Assembly (NCBI GenBank): GCA_000695325.1
Contig: AVPN01000086.1
Coordinates: 40,836-64,915 of the forward strand
Direction of reading: 5' to 3'
Source: Pleurobrachia bachei
Lineage: Eukaryota; Ctenophora; Tentaculata; Cydippida; Pleurobrachiidae
DNA length: 24,080 nucleotides
The position numbers were made by a program, and so were the translations under genes. This document shows positions 11,701 to 22,923 of the stretch, piece after piece. The notes beneath the pieces were generated by a model that was given only the letters and a program-made list of their open reading frames with translations, made no database searches and had not been told where the DNA came from. The first letter of the stretch is position 1, and every line of letters starts with the position of its first letter.

Positions 11701-14700
11701 AATTAGGAAGCAGCAACAAGTTGGAAGTGTGAGTTACTAGTTGAATTTGATTAATTATTTAGTAATTAATTCAATTAGTAAGATGGGAAGTGACATCTGA
11801 AAACATGTGGACTGAGATGAACCCAGCTGATACAGACACACAAGATAAGATACCATTATAATCAGCAGTCTGCACGTCCAGGCCCCGTCCAGGTCCCAGG
11901 GGCCAGGACTCAGATGAACAGCCGAACTGTGGGGCCGATTCAGTTCGGGAACATTTTCCCGGATATTCTATAATTCAGGCAACTGATGATAATGATTTTT
12001 TCCAATGACTTTCAGATTTCAGACCTTGTATAAAAATCACAATGGATAAAAGTTTCAGAATTGAACAATTGTTTTAAAACCAGCCTGATCAAGTTTGAGA
12101 GTTTGAAAGCTGTTACCTTTGTATCCCGAGTTTGTACTTTTACAGTTTCCCAATACGTTCGTATCAACTCAAATACAAATCCTCGGTCCATAAGCGATAA
12201 CAAATCCTGCAATTTTTGAGGGAGTTAGTGATCTGCAAAGTTATTCCTCCCTGGAATAAAGTATCACCACAAATACAAAGCAATTTATCCTGGGATAATA
12301 AAGAACCCTGCAAAGTTAATCCTCCCTTGAACACCCCCGCAAAGTTATTTCTCCCTTGAACACCGCCGCAAAGTTATCCCTCTCACCTGGAAGAAATATG
12401 CGAGACTCTTGTTGACAAAGTGAGCATATGCAGTGTCAGTTGTTGCTTTCGTTATTATCTCCCGAGAAATTAACCTAAACGGAAAATGTTCAAATTTGTT
12501 GTGCTACATTACAGGGTACTAATTGTGACCCAAACCTCTATTTGTTGTTGAGTAAAAACAACAATCTAGTTGTATACACTTTAGAATGTCTGTTCTACCT
12601 CGATAGCCGGATAAGGTCTTCCTTGTAATCTTTAGGGAACCAAGATTTCCTGGATTTAGTGGCAAGGCCATTCCTTGTCAGATGTTGAGCCATCGACTTC
12701 ACCTAGAGACATGGACAACTGATAATAATACTGTGGTCAAACCAAGCCATTTATTGCCTTGCTCGACCCTCCTTCCCCGAGAGTTTGAACAAAACAAGCT
12801 ATTTGACTAACCGTAACTTCAAAAAAGAACCATGCGTGTTCGTATGACTGAACCCGGGCACTTGACATAGTCCATTGGGAAACTAGTTGTTCATGGATCC
12901 TCCGAGACATCCTCTTTACAACACTGCCAGATCGACCACGCCCTGCTGCAGGGGCCTCTCCTGAACCATTACTCTGAGAGAGTAGGAGAATAATATCAAA
13001 TTAGGAAGCAGCAACAAGTTGGAAGTGTGGAATTGGTAATAAGCACGACCTAGTTAGTAGGATGCATCATGCACTTTGCGCCGGCGAGAGAGAGGTAACT
13101 TCGTTACCAATTGTGCGGAAATAATGTATCGCTTGACTATTTATAATTCTTGAGTCTCATGATGGATCAACACATGACCAAGGGCGGAACAAGTACCTGC
13201 ACAGATAGGGATTTGCAGCGCTCATGGAGGGGTCCCAATGACTTGACGGGGCTACCTCGGGGTGTAGTTGACTCAGTATTATCGGTATCTGAATCTGAGG
13301 CATTACGAGATAGGGAGGCTGATCTTTGATCTGGACTCCATTCTTCCGCCTGTCCTGGTGTCTGGTAGTGGGATGGGAAAACTAGTTTCTCGTTTATCAT
13401 CTCTTTTTCCCCGAATGTTTTGCTGGATCAATTTATATTTTGTGTGATCTGCTGTGCATCAGGTTGTTTCTACTTAAAGGTTGAGTCTGTACTGTACTCT
13501 GTAAGAGAATGAACACACAAGCCATCAACCTGTTTTACTGTTTTATACATACATCAAATATATATGCGACATACGAAGCCAGGATCGAGTTCCTCCCAAA
13601 TGATTTGTCTCTCTTTCTGTGCAGCTCGTGAACATCACGGACAATATCAGAAATAGCTTTAAATACTATCTCGGATAGTGAACCTGTGTGAGGGAGAGAG
13701 AAAGGTGGTTGGTATATATTCTGAACCTAGGCGAAAGAGAGAAAGGTGGTAATGGTTATAAGCTGTGGTATATGTTCTGAACAGTTTAAAGCAATGGGGA
13801 GAGGTGTCGTAATGTCTGGTTTTGGAAAAGAAGAGAGAGAAAAGGACAGTGATTGGGGCAAGGAGAGGGAGAAAAAGTCTGGAAAAAGTGCGATATTTAA
13901 TGCCACTAAAAGGGGCGAACGTGCACAGTCTAAAAAGTGTCCATTATATCTGTGGAATGGAAGATGCTTTCAGCCATTTGTCACAAGACTTGCATCGACA
14001 GGAATATTGAAGGTTCAACTTGAACCGTTCAAGAGCGGGGGGGGGTAGTAATAATAGAACCAACGTAATCAAGAAGGAAATATGTGAAATATCAAGAGTG
14101 CAAAACAAATTGCAGACAGGGGAGAAGGAAGTTTGACGAGAGTGGTTATCTAGGGAACATGGTTTTGAGGGGGGAGGACAAAGCACTAAAAACACTATAA
14201 TACTAATTCAGCGGTACTAATCATGCACAATATATCACGCACGAATATATCAATTCTGCAGGAACCGACCGAAACAAGTAAACAACCAATCAGAACTCGT
14301 TATTTAGTTCACGTAACTGATTATCAGCCAATCAGGGACCTGATTTGGTCTGTTCCTGCTGTATATATTCATTGATTTATATATGACACAATGTGTTACA
14401 CACTGCTTACGATTCACAGACACGACCGGTCGTTTGCTGTTCCCCTTGCCCCCAGCGTGGTATAGTAGAGAGCGACTACTAGCAACAGCCTTACTCACAA
14501 AACCTACATTGTGCACTGTCAGAGCATGTATTGGCCATTGACAGTAGACCCTCGATTTGGTATTGGAACATTTTTTTGAAGTTCTGAATTTTTCTGAGCC
14601 TTGTCAAATAGAAAGTCAAATAGACACTTTCTAAAATAGACCTGCATTTTCAAAAACACCCAATTCCTACAATGTCCGGACCAAATCGAGGGTCTATACC

Positions 14701-17700
14701 ATTACTACTATCTCAGCACGTTTGTGTTTTTTTACCAAAACCCGGTGGGGGACTTCGGGCCCAATCAACAATTTGGAGACCTTGGCCCTGGATCTTTTTG
14801 TTTAACTTCTCTATTCGCTCAGTTATAGTTCTATCATTACCTAAAATTTGGCAATATTTGGAAATTACCCCTAGATGATATCACCCGATAATGACCAACA
14901 TAAAGGGTCCCTGATAACTTTGGTGTGGAAAATGGAAACATAATCACATGTCTGTATTATACCAGGTTTTTTTTTGAATAACTAAATATGTATATGATTA
15001 TTCTATAACTCATAAACTAATTAGTCTGTAATTAATTAATTATCTTCATTACCTCCTTTCTGTGACTGGTTGTGTCGTGTTAGAAGTGCAAACAGCCTAT
15101 CTAACACCAAATGGAGGTGTCTCATCAGTGGTTCTTTATTATTCAGGTTCTTTAAACTTTCTATACTCCGTTTTAGATCTGCTTCAATGTTAACATTTCC
15201 ATCCCCGGCTGTCCTCGTGTAGTTGTAGTAGCAGAGAGTGAAATTGTTCAGTATCTCGTCCTGAGGATAAATTTGTTGAGTATAAGGGGTTTGTTTGTTT
15301 GTGATTAGCTGCCCGAAAGTAGTCGACCTACCTGTAAGGTGTGGACTGAAGTAAGCTGGGGTAAGCTGTAAGGGGTTACTCAACAAGGATAAATTAAAAT
15401 AGGGGCATATTATATTTAAATTGTTCCTACATTACTCATCCCAGTGGCCAGTGCTATTTTAATCTGGGAACAATCTAAGTGGTTGGGACTGTCTCGACTA
15501 GAAGATGATTAAGAATGAATATATTTTACCAAAAAAGGGGAATAAAAAGTGAAAGTGAATGGGCCCAAGTGAATGCATGATGAAACTTCTATTATATGAA
15601 GTTAGTCCATACTCGTGAGAAATTACCAACTTATTTAACGAAGTATACCTGGAGATGGATAGTTGAGACGGAAGAGACTCGGACATTGAATATATCTCTG
15701 TACTCATCAACCCACTGCAGGGTAGGTAACCGGATTTGCTGAAAAGGGGCACGGGGGTAGTAAATGAGCTGCTTACTTTGTCCTTCACTGCTGCTAATTA
15801 AAATAATTTTGTACAGCGGAAAATAATAGTCTGCTTGGGATTAATATTTGAAAAGGACCCGCGATTTGAGAATCAAAGAATATTGGTTATTTGTAGGATA
15901 TTGTCGATACACAGCAAGTGTCGACTATAAAGTTAGATAGGGATATGAAATTGGGGGGGGACACAACACATGTGTTTCATGCATGTCACATTACGGGTAC
16001 ACTGCACAGGAAACGGCCCAACGAATAATGAAAGATCATATGAAAATAGTGGATATGGAATTGAATGTTAATATGCAGTGGGTTTTGAGTAGTGAAATTA
16101 GAATTTGACTGAAGATAATGCGAAAAGAATTGAAAATTGAAATCTGAAAATGTGTGAGATTATCATAATCAGCTGACATCAAGAGTTTTACGACAAAATC
16201 TTGTAAAATGGAACTTACCGACATATTATTCACATAAAACTGGAAAATGTAACATTAATACTTTGTTAAATATTGTTCACACACTCACTGTATGGCGGCG
16301 CCATACCCCATTTGACAGTGCACTCAAATGGGGTCGCAGCGCCAAACAGCACACTCACAGACAACCAATAAATTATGACCCTTTATTGAAACCCGCTACA
16401 TTTACAGATTGAAACAAATCGGTTTTACCAAACAATTGTTTCGATTTCCGCTACATTTAAACAACAACCTCAATTGATTTATTACTTACTTTTGGTGAGA
16501 TAATAGAGTAGACCCCCTTCGGTAGATCAGTACAGACTGGTAACTTGTGTTCACCCAGGGCAAGAGCTAGCACACTATCATCCTTCTCCTTCACTTTCTT
16601 ATCATCACCCTGTAAACAACCAATCAGAACTCGTTATATAGGTCACGTGACTGGTGACAGCCAATAAGGGACCAGACAAACAAACAAGATGTGAACCAAT
16701 GGAACCCTATCCTAGCCAAACAAACAGACAAATAAACAAACAAACAGACAGACAAACAAACCAACAGACAAACAGACAGACAGACAAATAGACACGCAGT
16801 GTGATCCCATTCTAGTCCCAAGCTTTATACCATTTCCAGGGTCTGTCTCAGGGGTAGCCATGTCACACCGATAAGGAGTTGTTTATCTCCCTTCTGTTTA
16901 TCGGTAGCTTTGGGCGCCTGACACTGGATGTGGTAGAACTTGAACAGCAGGTGGTGGTTTTTAGTCAAGTAGGGAGGAAGCTCCATCTTTACTTCCTCAT
17001 AGAATACGGGCGTCCTGTGGGAAAATATAGGGCATCAGGTGACAATAATGTCGGATGACTACTGTACTGAGTACTACTGTACTGAGTACTACTGTACTGA
17101 GTACATACTTCTCGGCGTGTTATTATTGACTACTCAGTGAGTAGCCAATCTGAGTAGAATAGGGTGCAATGTGGTCATGTATGATTCTGGAGTGAAAGCT
17201 TTTCATGTGTGTACAAAGAAACGAATATTTTTAACAACACATTATTTTTCAGCTCAAATCATGATAATAAAAAGCTCTCCCAATAACACAGCGAGTTTGT
17301 TGTTCAACCCACTCCTGAACACAGCGTTTTTATTGTTCGACCCACTCCTGAACAGATTCAAGGTCCACCAGGGTCCACCTCTGGGCGTCCAACCTCAAAT
17401 TACAGGACACCAACCTCACCATCCCTCCCTCACCCCCAACATCCGTCCTATCAAAACACCTATTATCCTCACTCCTATAAAATATCCGGGCAGTTGTATC
17501 AAATGTGATCTCTTGGGAACTTCCTCTGTGACACCCATACGTTATAACAGGTGTTCCAGTGTCTCTGTTGACGGCTCCCATATCCAAACACTGGTTACCC
17601 TGCCGTATATAGCTCATCTTCCCTTGGTGCCTCGAAGTGAACACCTCGAACTTCGTCTCAGTTGATGCGTCACATTTATGAAGGAGCAGCTTTCCTTCAC

Positions 17701-20700
17701 CGGTTACTAGGCAACGAGTTGTATCATTATGTGGGTGAATGGTAACAGTCCGAACAGTATCCCAGTACTCAGGCAGCCTGGTGTATGTGTCCCGAAGGGA
17801 GGCTAGAGTAGCCTGATACTTTCTGTCCAGCACGGTGAGAGCTGGGAACTGGTGAGGTGAGGAGAATAGTCCACGGTAGAGGTAGCTGGAGATGAAGAGA
17901 AGAGCAAAAATCCAGGTAAACCGAACAGCAAAAGATTTTACAACACGCATATTGTACAACTCAGAGCGAGATTAGACAGTGAGTGGTGTAGGGCAGTGAT
18001 CTGAACACCACATGGAGATATGTGTCAGCATGAGAGATGGAGCTTTATATTTGTAGCCTTGTATTGGGCTGTTTACTGAGCCTAATTATCTCTCCTACAT
18101 CACTTACTTGTTGTGGTATTGTATACACGTGAGGGCCTGTTTCGTGAGCCCTTTGGACGAGGATTTGCCGTAAATCGCCTGGAGAGAGGGGAGGTAAGGG
18201 AGAGAGAGAAAGCGTGGATGTTAGAGAAAGGTAGTGGAGGTTAGAGAAAGGGAGATAGAATCAGGAAGTTTAGTATACACGCTATAACAACACCTGGCCT
18301 ACTCAGCATCAGGTTTGGGGTTTACCGATTTCTGACACACAGACAAACACATAACAATTAACATACGACCCCCAAGTATGTACCTCCAAGACGGCAGTTT
18401 CTCCCTCTGCCTCCAGTAGCTGAGGTACTTACTACTTGGGTTGTATGTCATGTGTATGTCATGTGTGTCAGTATGTGTGTCAGTATACATACTGTACCTC
18501 CAGCACGGCAGTTTCTCCCTCTGCCTCCAGTAGTTGAACCTCCAGAAGTATATTCCTGCAGCTCCCTGTTCTGTTGCTAAAGTTCAAACTCAGCGGGTAG
18601 ACGTAGAGGTAATTCCTGACGAGGGAGAGAATAATATCAAGGGGAATAATTATTATGGGCGTAATAAATAATAAAAGTCCTTACAAGGTTTACAGCTTTA
18701 TACATGAAAAACAATAACAAAAACCAAAACCTACTTGTACTCATGATAAGGGATGTAAACCTCTCTCCCGGGAAACTCCTCGACCTCTCTCGCTGGGTAA
18801 AACTGTCGGGCATTCTTGGAAGCGCTCTTGTTATCAACAAAAGGGGAGACCTTCTTCAGAGAGGGTGTAAGGATACTTTGGTCGGTGTACGAGGCGGGCT
18901 GGATCTCCATACACAGCTCAGCTGAAATAGGTGGGAGACTTTATTAGTATAGCTTTTTTGGAGCTAATCTAAATTCAGTATACAGGGCAGAGGGTTTTTT
19001 TTTAAATAACAATGTGACTAGAAAAAGAGGGGGAAAATGTGCGATGACTTACCGTTGATGAACTTGAACCGTTTCAGGGTCGGATTCTTTTTGCTGTTCA
19101 TTTCAAACAGATATTTACAGATATCTTCATCACTCAGATGTTCTGTTTCCTGTTTAAATAACCTCCAAATACTCCCATTCTTCGGTGAAAATGTGCCCAA
19201 ATTAATCCTCAAGTTTTCATTTCCATTATCAGCTATCCTCTCGATGCTGCTATGAGCACCTAGCGACCCAAACCGGCTTTTGTTCTTATCCAGGGTGTTG
19301 GAGCGTGTGCTGAACGAACTGACTGACAGACTGTCACCACTAGCATCGATTGATTCGCTTGTACTACTGGCGTCACCCCTAACTTCACTGGTGTTGATTG
19401 CACTGGCCCCCGTGTTTAGTACAAACATGCCGTCACGGCCCGTTAGACCTCTCTCCAGGTTAAATCCAGTCCATAGGAAGGGCATCCTGTAGGATCCCAA
19501 CCGAGAACAGAAGTCAGCAGCCAGTTGTGATTGTTTGTCTGCTGACTTTTTATCCTGGGTCTTGACTTCTTTAGCATACGCATCAAACGAGTTGGATAGC
19601 TCATCCTTCTGCAATGTCTTCTCAATCTAAATGGGGGAATTTATTATAGGTTTTAGCAATATATCAAACCGGTTTGGGTTTCAGACGACTGTATCATCAC
19701 AGCACCGGCAGCTGCAGGTGGGTGGTGCGCGGCTGCAAAAAACGAATATTTTTAACAACACATTATTTTTCAGCTCAAATCATGATAATGAAAAGCTCTC
19801 CCAATAACACAGCGAGTTTATTGTTCAACCCACTCCTGAACAGATTCCAGGTCCACCAGGGTCCACCTCTGGGCGTCCAACCTCAAATTACAGGACACCA
19901 ACCTCACCATCCCTCCCTCACCCCCAACATCCGTCCTATCAAAACACCTATTATCCTCACTCCTATAAAATATCCGGGCAGTTGTATCAAATGTGATCTC
20001 TTGGGAACTTCCTCTGTGACACCCATACGTTATAACGGGTGTTCCGGTGTCTCTGTTGACGGCTCCCATATCCAAACACTGATTACCCTGCCTGATATAG
20101 CTCATCTTCCCTTGATGCCTCGAGGTGAACACCTCGAACTTCGTCTCAGTTGATGCGTCACATTTATGAAGGAGCAGCTTTCCTTCACCGGTTACTAGGC
20201 AACGAGTTGTATCATTATGAGGGTGGATGGTAACAACCCGTACAGTATCCCAGTACTCAGGCAGCCTGGTGTATGTGTCCCGAAGGGAGGCTAGAGTAGC
20301 CTGATACTTTCTGTCCAGCACGGTGAGAGCTGGGAACTGGTGAGGTGAGGAGGAGAATAGACCACGGTAGAGGTAGCTGGAGATGAAGAGAAGAGCAAAA
20401 ATCCAGGTAAACCGAACAGCAAAAGATTTTACAACACGCATATTGTACAACGCAGAGCGAGATTTGGAGCAGTGAGTGGTGTAGGGCAGTGATCTGAACA
20501 CCACATGGAGATATGTGTCAGCATGAGAGATGGAGCTTTATATTTGTAGCCTTGTATTGGGCTGTTTACTGAGCCTAATTATCTCTCCTACATCACTTAC
20601 TTGTTGTGGTATTGTATACATGTGAGGGCCTGTTTCGTGAGCCCCTTGGATGAGGATTTGCCGTAAATCGCCTGGAGAGAGAGGGGAGGTAAGAGGGAGA

Positions 20701-22886
20701 GGGAAAGCGTGGATGTTAGAGAAAGGTAGTGGAGGTTAGAGAAAGGGAGATAGAATAGATATATTCAGGAAGTTTAGTACACGCTAGAACAACACCTGGC
20801 CTACTCAGCATCAGGTTTGGGGTTTACCGATTTCTGACACACAGACAAACACATAACAATTAACATACGACCCCCAAGTATGTACCTCCAAGACGGCAGT
20901 TTCTCCCTCTGCCTCCAGTAGCTGAACTTCCAGAAGTATATTCCTGCAGCTCCCTGTTCTGTTGCTAAAGTTCAAACTCAGCGGGTAGACGTAAAGGTAA
21001 TTCCTGACAAGGGAGAGAATAATATCAAGAGGAATAAGGGAGTAATATGGGTCCAAGAAATAATAAAAGTTATATTTTTGTTTTACAGCTTTATACAATG
21101 ACAAACAATGATATACATGATAAACAATGCCAAACAATGAAAAACAATGATAACCTACTTGTACTCATGATATGGAATATAAACCTCTCTCCCGGGAAAC
21201 TCCTCCACTTCTCTCGCTGGGTAAAACTGTCGAGCGTTCTTGGATGCGCTCTTGTTTTCAACAAAGGGTGAGACCTTCTTTAGAGAGGGTGTAAGGATAC
21301 TTTGTTCGGTGTACGAGGCCGGCTGGATCTCCATACATAACTCAGCTGAAAAGGGGGAGGGGGAGAATGTTGTGATTATAGCTTTTTTGTAGCTAATCTA
21401 AATTCATTAAACATGGCAGAGGGTGGAAATGTGACCATAAAAGTGTAAACAGCGGGGCTGGGGTGATCACTTACCGTTGATGAACTTGAACCGTTTCAGG
21501 GTCGGATTTTTCTTGCTGTTCATTTCAAACAGATATTTACAGATATCTTCATCACTAAGATGTTCAGTCTCCTGTTTAAATAACCGCCAAATACTCCCAT
21601 TCTTGGGTGAAAACGTTCCCAAATTAATCCTCAAGTTTTCATTTCCATTATCAGCTATCCTCTCGATGCTGCTATGAGCACCGAGCGACCCAAACCGGCT
21701 TTTGTTCTTATCCAGCGTGTTGGAGCGTGTGCTGAACGAACTGACTGACAGACTGTCACCGCTAGCATCAATTGATTCACTGGTACTACTGGCGTCACCC
21801 CTCACTTCACTGGTGTTGATTGCACTGGCCCCCGTGTTAAGTACAAACATGCCGTCACGACCTGTTAGACCACGCTCCAGGTTAAATCCTGTCCACAGAA
21901 AGGGCATTCTGTATGAGCCCAACCGTGAACAGAAATCAGCAGCCAGTTGTGATTGTTTGTCAGCTGATTTTTTATCCTGGGTCTTGACTTCTTTAGCATA
22001 CGCATCAAACGAGTTGGATAGCTCATCCTTCTGCAATGTCTTCTCAATCTAAATGGGGGAATTTATTAGGTTTTAGCAATATATCAAACCGGTTTGGGTT
22101 TCAGACGACTGTATCATCACAGCACCGGCAGCTGCAGGTGGGTGGTGCGCGGCTTTAAAACCAGAGTTAACCGCGCGGTGTTCAGTGGTTTGGTGTCACC
22201 GCGCCTTACGTATATCATGATCAGGTAGTGGTGGACACAGCGCGGGGGCCCAGGAAAATCTTGGGTTGAGATGAAAGGAATAACAAGTATCAAATTGCTG
22301 AACTCTCTCATTGGTACATCCAATCCCTCTGGACTTGGGTACAGGAATTACAGGGACTGTCTTTATGGTGAAATGTTCCTCAACTATGAGTAATATTATT
22401 ATGGAGAGACGGGGGTATTTGAGATAGAAAGATCCCAGAAAGAGAGATAATATGAGATTATAGGTCGAGAAAGACATAAGAGAAAGAGAGGGGAAGAAGG
22501 ATGGAGAGAAAGAGGGAAAAAAATAATGAACCAGAGGACTTTACTGGGCTGTGTAATATGTGAATTCTGTCTCAGTGTGCAATCCTACCAATGCTACTCT
22601 AGACCATTTTATATTGAACACGTAGAGATAGAGGGAGAGAGAGGGGGGAGAGAGATAGAGAGAGATAATGTAGGAAAGAGACGGGATTTGCCGTTTCGTA
22701 CTTCAATTCCGTATTATATTAGAGGATTATAACAATAAAGTTATACATTTAAGTCAGCTGGTATTTTGTGCCTTGTAAGCCATACTCTTTGTGCAGGGTC
22801 AAGATGACTCATTTCCATGTCAGAGGCATCTTGCATTGTTGGAACGAAGGAAGTTTCAATTAGCCAAGAAGAGATAAACATTGATG

Positions 22887-22923
<37 letters not shown>

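Larger units (their letters stand above)
10440..11730. repeat. 1.3 kb tandem duplication, left unit (DOCK exons N-Q)
   Basis: 1291 bp. It matches 11731-13028 almost base for base in every stretch compared; the one clear difference is a 7 bp insertion in the right unit (about 12016-12022). Contains a full N-O-P-Q exon set. The left edge falls four bases after the stop codon of the second PH-BTK gene. Confidence 0.93.
11731..13028. repeat. 1.3 kb tandem duplication, right unit (DOCK exons N-Q)
   Basis: 1298 bp. The unit ends GGAAGTGT at 13028, as the left unit ends GGAAGTGT at 11730. Its first about 280 bp duplicate the DNA immediately 3' of the PH-BTK gene, showing that the duplicated segment ran from that gene's stop codon into DOCK. 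Confidence 0.93.
13684..15052. other. DOCK J-K intron with transposon remnants
   Basis: 1369 bp without a recognisable exon. Contains GA-rich DNA near 13690-13900, a poly-G run at 14037-14046, a hAT-like MITE and a pogo-like inverted-repeat element. The plus-strand open frame at 13746-14048 has no family features. Confidence 0.65.
17216..19734. repeat. Large tandem duplication, left unit (DOCK exons C-F plus lectin gene)
   Basis: About 2.52 kb, paired with 19736-22154. Both units end GTGGTGCGCGGCT and begin near AACGAATATTTTTAACAACA. The left unit is longer because of an extra exon E fragment with CATGTGTGT repeats (18384-18490) and a small duplication at the end of its lectin gene. Confidence 0.92.
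19736..22154. repeat. Large tandem duplication, right unit (DOCK exons C-F plus lectin gene)
   Basis: About 2.42 kb. All four DOCK exons and the lectin gene keep open frames and splice sites. Introns and third codon positions differ moderately from the left unit, so the duplication is older than the N-Q one. Confidence 0.92.

Noticed and set aside
13362-13400. Extending DOCK exon L to the ATG at 13400
   Set aside because: The upstream part contains the pyrimidine tract of a strong acceptor, and only the start at 13361 keeps phase with exon K with good splice-site support.
13746-14048. 100-codon plus-strand frame with Lys/Glu-rich part
   Set aside because: Lies in a DOCK intron, partly GA-rich low complexity, with no domain or partner exon.
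16624-16821. Cys/Leu/Val-rich membrane-like frame on the minus strand
   Set aside because: Read-through of the ACAA/ACAG microsatellite.
17058-17104. Three 15 bp repeats as a possible CRISPR-like array
   Set aside because: Head-to-tail tandem repeat with no spacers, in an animal intron.
17171-17665. 164-codon plus-strand frame, and its twin at 19674-20153
   Set aside because: Antisense shadows of the lectin genes; the minus frame carries the conserved beta-trefoil motifs.
22173-22204. GCGCGGTG/CACCGCGC inverted words as a transposon end near the large duplication boundary
   Set aside because: Only 8 bp, no matching partner at the other boundary and no target duplication; could be chance.
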